Source of the DNA: DASQZT01 sp963728965
Lineage (GTDB): Bacteria; Acidobacteriota; Terriglobia; Bryobacterales; Bryobacteraceae
Direction of reading: 5' to 3'
NCBI GenBank assembly: GCA_963728965.1
Contig: CAVSMH010000012.1
Coordinates: 930,001-994,000 of the forward strand
DNA: 64,000 nucleotides
Numbering within the stretch: position 1 is the stretch's first letter; each line of letters opens with the position of its first letter. A program made the translations under genes and the position numbers. Below the pieces are notes generated by a model that saw only the letters and a list, made by a program, of their open reading frames with translations, made no database searches and was not told the origin of the DNA. This document shows, in pieces, positions 59,753-64,000 of this stretch.

Positions 59753-60989
59753 TGGTAAACACAACTGGCGCGGATGCCCGGTCGCTGACGACGTAGGTGG
59801 CGCGCTCGCCGGCCGCTTCCTGGGTTCGGATCAGGCTGGCATTGGCGCCGGGCCGCGGCTGCCGGGAAAACGTGACGACCAGTTCGCGATCGGAAGGAAG
59901 GAGCGGCGGCGTTGTGTGGGGCACCTGGCGCTCCAGGCGGCCCGCAAAGACCTGCCGCATTCCGCCGGGGCGGCGCGACTCTACCAGCAGGTAGCCGCTT
60001 GCGTTGGACTCGAAGCGCAGCGCCACGGTGTCGCCCGACTTGAGATTGCCGGGGGTGGCTTCCACGAAGTCTCCACCCTCGGGCTTGCGGAGAATGGTGT
60101 ACTTTACGCCCAGGTTTGCCGGGGCCGGCAGGGAGGCTGTGCGCATCAGGCCCGGAGCGGCGCCCAATGCGGCTCGGCTCTCCGGCAGGGCATTCCGCTG
60201 CTTCGCTTCGGCCTTGGGAGCGTTGGCGGCGTCCTGTTCCGGGGGGCGAATCCGGCCGGTGGTGGCGTAGAACAGGTCGCGCGCATTCGGCGGCTGGCCA
60301 GCAGGGAGGATTCCGCCGACGACGCCTCCCGCGAACCCTGCCGGTTGAGGCAGGGCGCGCACGCGCTCGGGGGTTTCGACCGGTGGCGCGGTGGCCACCG
60401 ATGGCGGCGGAGCGGTTTCCGCGGCCGGCGGCGGGGGAGGCGGCGGTTGTAACCGGTCCGAAAGCGCTCCGGCAGACACACCTGGCTGCGCTACCTGAGG
60501 CGGCCGAAACTGCCGCGGCTCTGCCGGCGGCTTAGACGCATTTTTTCGGGATTGCCGAACCGCCCCCGGCGCCTTTCGCGTCTCTGCCTGCTGAGCGCCC
60601 TCGATGTGGGGGGGCGCCGCGGGCGGAGCCGGTTCGGCAGCGGGCGGAGGCGTTCTCACCTGGGCCAGATCCACGCTTTCGGACGCGCGCCGTTCCGGCA
60701 GCACGACCGCCAGAACCGCCGCCATGGCGGCCACTGCGGCCCCAGCCACGGCCGGCTTCCAGCCCAGGAAGTGTTCGTACCATGGCGATTTGGATTGATC
60801 CAGCGCGGCCAGAATGTGGGCCTTCGCGGCGGGGTCGCGCAGCAGGTCGCAGAGAGGCTGTTCCCGCGCCAGCGCATCAAACAGTTCCTGGTCGTCGAGC
60901 GCTGCGTCGAACAGCGCCTGCTGCTCTTCGGGAGTGAGCGTACCGGTTGCGTATCCGCCCAACAGCTTCCGGATATCGTCGCGGTTCAT
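59733..60989 (-). CDS. probable anti-sigma membrane protein with C-terminal DUF4384 domain
   Basis: From ATG 60989 (overlapping the sigma stop as TGATG; a GTG one codon earlier is possible) it has 418 residues. Residues 1-65 resemble the zinc-less cytosolic anti-sigma region (LLGGYATGTLTPEEQQALFD). Residues about 77-98 are a single transmembrane helix (GWKPAVAGAAVAAMAAVLAVV). A long Pro/Ala-rich periplasmic linker leads to a C-terminal DUF4384-like sandwich (LKSGDTVALRFESNASGYLL, VTFSRQPRPGANASL). Coupling to the sigma gene implies it holds that factor at the membrane and responds to a periplasmic signal. The typical ZAS Cys/His motif is absent, so the mechanism is inference. Confidence 0.75.
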   Translation of the reverse strand: MNRDDIRKLLGGYATGTLTPEEQQALFDAALDDQELFDALAREQPLCDLLRDPAAKAHILAALDQSKSPWYEHFLGWKPAVAGAAVAAMAAVLAVVLPERRASESVDLAQVRTPPPAAEPAPPAAPPHIEGAQQAETRKAPGAVRQSRKNASKPPAEPRQFRPPQVAQPGVSAGALSDRLQPPPPPPPAAETAPPPSVATAPPVETPERVRALPQPAGFAGGVVGGILPAGQPPNARDLFYATTGRIRPPEQDAANAPKAEAKQRNALPESRAALGAAPGLMRTASLPAPANLGVKYTILRKPEGGDFVEATPGNLKSGDTVALRFESNASGYLLVESRRPGGMRQVFAGRLERQVPHTTPPLLPSDRELVVTFSRQPRPGANASLIRTQEAAGERATYVVSDRASAPVVFTINLDYK

Positions 60990-61495
60990 CACGGTTTGCG
61001 CTCCCAGGTGCCGCCCATCAACTCCAGGAGATGCTTGCGGCAGCGGTGGTCCCAGGTATAGATGGTATTGATCGCCCCCACCCCCATGATCTTCTGGATT
61101 TCCGAAAAGCTCTTCCCCTGCAATTTGAGACGGATCAGCTCGCGGCAGCGTTCGCCGAGTTGTCCCACGGCGCGGCTGAGCCGCTCCAGCATTTCTTTCC
61201 TCTCCAGGCGGTCGGCGGGGTTAGCCTCAAGGTCGGGCAGGGGGATGTCGGTGATGGAGACCTGCGTGTACTCCCCCCGGCGGACCGATTTCCGCCGTAA
61301 GCTCATGATTTTGAATCTCACGATCTGGAGGGACAGGGGCAGCAGGTCTTCCGCGCGGTCGAGGTGGGCATACTTTTCGTGAAGCAGCATGAGCACCTCC
61401 TGGGCAAGGTCTTCGGCGACATCTCTCGATAGATGGGATGCCGCGAACGCAACGATCCTTTCACGAAGCTTGGCCAGGACCTGCTCGCGATCCAT
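60989..61495 (-). CDS. ECF-like RNA polymerase sigma factor
   Basis: This 168-residue protein has a sigma-70 region 2 (HLSRDVAEDLAQEVLMLLHEK, LSLQIVRFKIMSLRRK) and region 4 (LGERCRELIRLKLQGKSFSEI, QKIMGVGAINTIYTWDHRCRKHLLELM), without regions 1 or 3. It directs RNA polymerase to a small set of promoters. The ATG start is well placed and the 3' end shares the TGATG with the downstream membrane protein. The operon promoter would lie in the 54 bp shared with the divergent glycogen synthase gene. Confidence 0.87.
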   Translation of the reverse strand: MDREQVLAKLRERIVAFAASHLSRDVAEDLAQEVLMLLHEKYAHLDRAEDLLPLSLQIVRFKIMSLRRKSVRRGEYTQVSITDIPLPDLEANPADRLERKEMLERLSRAVGQLGERCRELIRLKLQGKSFSEIQKIMGVGAINTIYTWDHRCRKHLLELMGGTWERKP

Positions 61496-61549
61496 CCTCC
61501 GCTATGTTACCGCGCGGGCAATCGGGCCCCGGCTGGTACAATCCCAAAT

Positions 61550-62968
61550 GTGGCCCGCGTCCTGATGGTGTCCTCGGAAGCCGCTCCGCTGGCGAAAACC
61601 GGCGGGCTCGCGGACGTGCTGGGTGCGTTGCCATCGGCCCTGCGATCCTGCGGGGATGAAGTGGCGGTGCTGATTCCGCGCTACGGGTCCATCGATCTTA
61701 CGGGGGCGCGCCGCGTTTACGATCATCTTTCCATCCACCTGGGCCTGGCCCGGTTCGACGCGGCCATCTACCAGGCGGCCGAGGAGTTCCCGCTTTTCCT
61801 GCTGGATTGCCCGACGCTGTACGACCGGCCCGGGTTCTATGGCGAAGCGGGGACGGACTATCCCGACAATCACATCCGGTTCGCGGTGTTCTCCCGGGCG
61901 GCGCTGTCGGTGGCGCGATTCCTCTTCCGCACGGAGATTTTTCACTGCCACGACTGGCAGTCTGGGCTGGTGCCGGCGTACCTGCGGTCCACGTTTGCGG
62001 GCGACCCCACGTTCATGGGGACGAAAGTCCTGTTCACCATCCACAACCTCGGCTACCAGGGGCTGTTTCCCAAAGCGCTGCTCGAGGAACTGGCGCTCGA
62101 TCCCAAGCTCTATCGGCCCGATGGGCTGGAGTTTTTCGGCCAGATCAGCTTCATCAAATCGGGGATCAGCTTTGCCGACGCCATCTCGACGGTGAGTCCC
62201 ACCTATGCGCGGGAAATTCAGACACCGGAGTACGGGTTCGGCCTGGACGGAGCCTTGCGCGCCCGTGCCGATGTGCTCAGCGGAATCCTGAACGGCGTCG
62301 ATTACCGCGAATGGAGCCCCGACGTCGACCCGTCGATCCCGGCCCCTTTCTCGCCCGAGGATCTCTCCGGCAAGAGTGTGTGCAAACGGCGCCTGCTGGA
62401 GGTTTTCGGGCTTCCGGCGAAGGCCATGGACCGCCCGCTGATCGGCATCGTATCGCGGTTCACGCGTCAGAAAGGGACCGACCTGATTGCCGAAGTCGCC
62501 GGCCAGATTGTGGCGGAAGATGTGTACCTGGTGGCGCTGGGCACCGGCGACCCGGAATATGAACAATTTTTCCTGGATATGGCTGCCACCCACCCGGGGC
62601 GCATCGCGGTGCGGATCGGCTTCGACAACCAGGCGGCGCACCTGGTGGAGGCGGGGGCCGACCTGTTCCTCATGCCCAGCCACTACGAGCCGTGCGGGTT
62701 GAACCAGATTTACAGCCTCCGCTACGGGACGCCGCCCGTGGTTCGCGCCACCGGCGGTCTGGATGATACCATCGATGAGGAAACAGGCTTCAAGTTTGCG
62801 GAGTATTCGGGGCAAGCGCTGATGGCGGCGCTCCGGGCAGCTTTGCAGGCGTTCCAGGACAGGGACGGGTGGCGGCAGAGGATGCTCCGCGGCATGGTCA
62901 GGGACTTTTCCTGGAAGCGGTCGGCGGAGGCGTATTCGGCGCTCTACCAGCGGCTTCTGGGCCGGTGA
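61550..62968 (+). CDS. glgA: glycogen synthase (ADP-glucose type)
   Basis: This 472-residue GT5 enzyme starts at GTG 61550 with VARVLMVSSEAAPLAKTGGLADVLGALP, split here as the KTGGL ADP-glucose loop. Other motifs are FHCHDWQSGLVPAYL, LFTIHNLGYQGLFP, SAVSPTYAREIQ-like text at residues 218-230, IGIVSRFTRQKGTDLI and MPSHYEPCGLNQIYSLRYG with the catalytic Glu. It elongates alpha-1,4-glucan from ADP-glucose in the cytosol. It is divergent from the sigma gene and followed by a long-loop GC hairpin. No other glycogen gene is adjacent. Confidence 0.93.
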   Translation: MARVLMVSSEAAPLAKTGGLADVLGALPSALRSCGDEVAVLIPRYGSIDLTGARRVYDHLSIHLGLARFDAAIYQAAEEFPLFLLDCPTLYDRPGFYGEAGTDYPDNHIRFAVFSRAALSVARFLFRTEIFHCHDWQSGLVPAYLRSTFAGDPTFMGTKVLFTIHNLGYQGLFPKALLEELALDPKLYRPDGLEFFGQISFIKSGISFADAISTVSPTYAREIQTPEYGFGLDGALRARADVLSGILNGVDYREWSPDVDPSIPAPFSPEDLSGKSVCKRRLLEVFGLPAKAMDRPLIGIVSRFTRQKGTDLIAEVAGQIVAEDVYLVALGTGDPEYEQFFLDMAATHPGRIAVRIGFDNQAAHLVEAGADLFLMPSHYEPCGLNQIYSLRYGTPPVVRATGGLDDTIDEETGFKFAEYSGQALMAALRAALQAFQDRDGWRQRMLRGMVRDFSWKRSAEAYSALYQRLLGR

Positions 62969-62970
62969 CG

Positions 62971-63026
62971 AGGCCGGGATGACGGCCTTGCCGGGCCGCG
63001 CCGCCGTTCGCCGGTGATCCCGGCCT
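62971..63026 (+). terminator. long-loop hairpin after glgA
   Basis: AGGCCGGGAT and ATCCCGGCCT pair perfectly over 10 bp around a 36-nt GC-rich loop, starting 2 nt after the glgA stop. A short CCTTTT follows. It could act as a terminator between glgA and trxA. Confidence 0.45.
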
Positions 63027-63069
63027 GAATCCTTTTGGCGCGTTCCGATTCTAATATTTAGGAGCAGAC

Positions 63070-63423
63070 ATGGCAGGTCAGAATACACTAACTTTCACCG
63101 ATTCCAGCTTCGATCGTGATGTCCTCCGATCGGAGGTTCCGGTTCTGGTGGATTTCTGGGCCGAATGGTGCGGCCCGTGTCGGCAGATGGCGCCGACGAT
63201 CGATTTGGTAGCGAGCGAGTTCGCCGGGAGAGTGAAAGTCGGCAAGCTGGACGTCGACAGCAACGGCGATACGGCCATGCGCTACAACATCCGCGGCATC
63301 CCGACCCTGTTGTTGTTCAAGGACGGCAATGTGGTGGAGCAGCGCGTGGGAGCGGTCGGCAAATCCGAAGTGATGAAGATGCTCGACCCCCACGTAAAGG
63401 TGCTCGACCCCCGGATGAAGTAA
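63070..63423 (+). CDS. trxA: thioredoxin
   Basis: This 117-residue protein has the active site Cys34-Gly-Pro-Cys37 in VDFWAEWCGPCRQMAP, followed by GKLDVDSNGDTAMRYNIRGIPTLLLF with the conserved cis-Pro (GIPT). It reduces protein disulfides in the cytosol. TAGGAGCAGAC precedes the ATG. It stands alone, with a T-rich-tailed hairpin downstream. Length and motif are standard for thioredoxin 1-type proteins. Confidence 0.94.
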   Translation: MAGQNTLTFTDSSFDRDVLRSEVPVLVDFWAEWCGPCRQMAPTIDLVASEFAGRVKVGKLDVDSNGDTAMRYNIRGIPTLLLFKDGNVVEQRVGAVGKSEVMKMLDPHVKVLDPRMK

Positions 63424-63450
63424 CGAGCCGAACCACCTCCAGAATTTACG

Positions 63451-63488
63451 GCCGGAGTGCCTCGCGGGCTCCGGCTTTCTCTTGTTTC
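63451..63488 (+). terminator. intrinsic terminator of trxA
   Basis: GCCGGAG and CTCCGGC form a 7-bp stem with an 11-nt loop, followed by TTTCTCTTGTTT. It lies 27 nt after the thioredoxin stop and just before the convergent zinc-finger gene. This is the best intrinsic terminator in the window. Confidence 0.7.
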
Positions 63489-63493
63489 CCCGC

Positions 63494-63898
63494 CTATCTC
63501 ACACCGGCAGGGGCATAAATTCGTCCCATTTTCGATTCCCGGTCCAACGGGGCTCCTACTGAATCCTGGCATTTGATGCAGTACCGGGCCCACGATACGG
63601 CGCGAAGCCGCTTGGGGGCAATCGGCTCTTCGCAGCTCAGGCAATAGCCGTAATCGCCCGCCTCGAGGCGGTCGAGCGCCTCTTCGATGAGCCGCAACTG
63701 GCTGTAATCCATGCTGTTGAGGTGTAGCGAGACGAACTCGTCGTGGGAGATCTGCGCCTGGTCTTCTTCCGCTACACGTCCCATTCGGGCTATGGTGTCG
63801 AACTTGACTCCCAACGCGGTGAGAACCTGGGCCCGCTTTTCGAGCAGCATCCCCCGATAGTCCGGATTGGCTTCCTGAGGGGTGGTCCGTTTCTTCAT
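63494..63898 (-). CDS. DksA/TraR-type C4 zinc-finger protein
   Basis: This 134-residue protein has an N-terminal coiled-coil region (PDYRGMLLEKRAQVLTALG, LNSMDYSQLRLIEEALDRLE) and a C4 zinc finger, YCLSCEEPIAPKRLRAVSW followed by ARYCIKCQD (C-x2-C-x17-C-x2-C). By family it binds the RNA polymerase secondary channel and adjusts initiation, often with ppGpp. The coiled-coil tip acids typical of true DksA (DxxDxA) are not clearly present, so it may be a DksA-like regulator. GGGAGG sits upstream of its ATG. Confidence 0.85.
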   Translation of the reverse strand: MKKRTTPQEANPDYRGMLLEKRAQVLTALGVKFDTIARMGRVAEEDQAQISHDEFVSLHLNSMDYSQLRLIEEALDRLEAGDYGYCLSCEEPIAPKRLRAVSWARYCIKCQDSVGAPLDRESKMGRIYAPAGVR

Positions 63899-64000
63899 GA
63901 TCCCTCCCGTACGTGGGACAACCTAATGGTCGCCCGGGCTGTTCCGAATTCTCTACAAAACAGCGAACCGGCCCAAGTTCCCTCAGGACGCGTTAGACCG

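Noticed and set aside
63899..64000. A tRNA or other RNA gene at the right edge
   Set aside because: No cloverleaf or conserved RNA motif is visible in the last 100 bases.

Overview
The window is about 65% GC, gene-dense chromosomal DNA. It has no rRNA, tRNA or CRISPR array. It most resembles a soil Acidobacteriota genome of the Bryobacterales/Solibacter type. Supporting marks are three roughly 1,100-residue TonB-dependent-receptor-like proteins with an N-terminal carboxypeptidase-regulatory domain, an ASPIC/UnbV VCBS protein, several alkaline-phosphatase-superfamily 'sulfatases', many secreted TPR proteins, DUF4159, DUF5107 and DUF4832 families, and Rhs debris. The taxonomic call is inference from gene content.

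Layout. 1-6 kb: a TamB/AsmA-like envelope protein cut by the left edge, a secreted TPR protein, two small exported proteins and a YncE-like beta-propeller. 6.1-12.6 kb: an acyl-CoA catabolic cluster of enoyl-CoA hydratase, a ThDP decarboxylase-like enzyme, an MFS carrier, a MaoC hydratase, an APH-type kinase and an acyl-CoA dehydrogenase. The last two overlap by 4 bp and resemble a split ACAD11/LvaA-LvaC module for 4-hydroxyacyl-CoA. 12.6-21.5 kb (minus): a TonB receptor followed by a phosphatase/sulfatase-fold TPR lipoprotein, a TPR protein, a glycosidase-like protein and a compact sulfatase-fold protein, closely packed as one operon. 21.6-25.6 kb: ASPIC/UnbV, TPR and glycosidase-like proteins. 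26.2-31 kb: a second receptor plus a Tat-exported formylglycine-type sulfatase. 31-37.2 kb: a third receptor with a clear sigma70 promoter and palindromic operator, then a GH2 exo-glucosaminidase-like enzyme. 37.2-50 kb: a phosphofructokinase divergent from a long plus-strand run of BNR protein, DUF4832 protein, AgaS-like isomerase, PfkB kinase, amidohydrolase, DUF5107-TPR protein, GNAT and carbohydrate-binding protein. Together with the GH2 enzyme this suggests import and catabolism of amino sugars.

50.1-54.7 kb is the unusual part. A DUF4159 gene that would close that run is split in two. Its signal-peptide end is at 50090 and the rest resumes at about 53945. The roughly 3.7 kb between them has a different composition. 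It holds a 729-residue cysteine-bearing protein of six Ig-like repeats plus a PKD domain, broken Rhs pieces on both strands, and the C-terminal quarter of an MFS_3 exporter that ends at the right junction. No transposase or integrase is visible.

54.7-64 kb returns to ordinary chromosome: a radical SAM/B12 protein behind a perfect 13-bp inverted repeat, a QueC-QueE-deacetylase operon, a GT4 glycosyltransferase, a sigma factor with a probable anti-sigma/DUF4384 partner, glycogen synthase, thioredoxin and a DksA-type zinc-finger protein.
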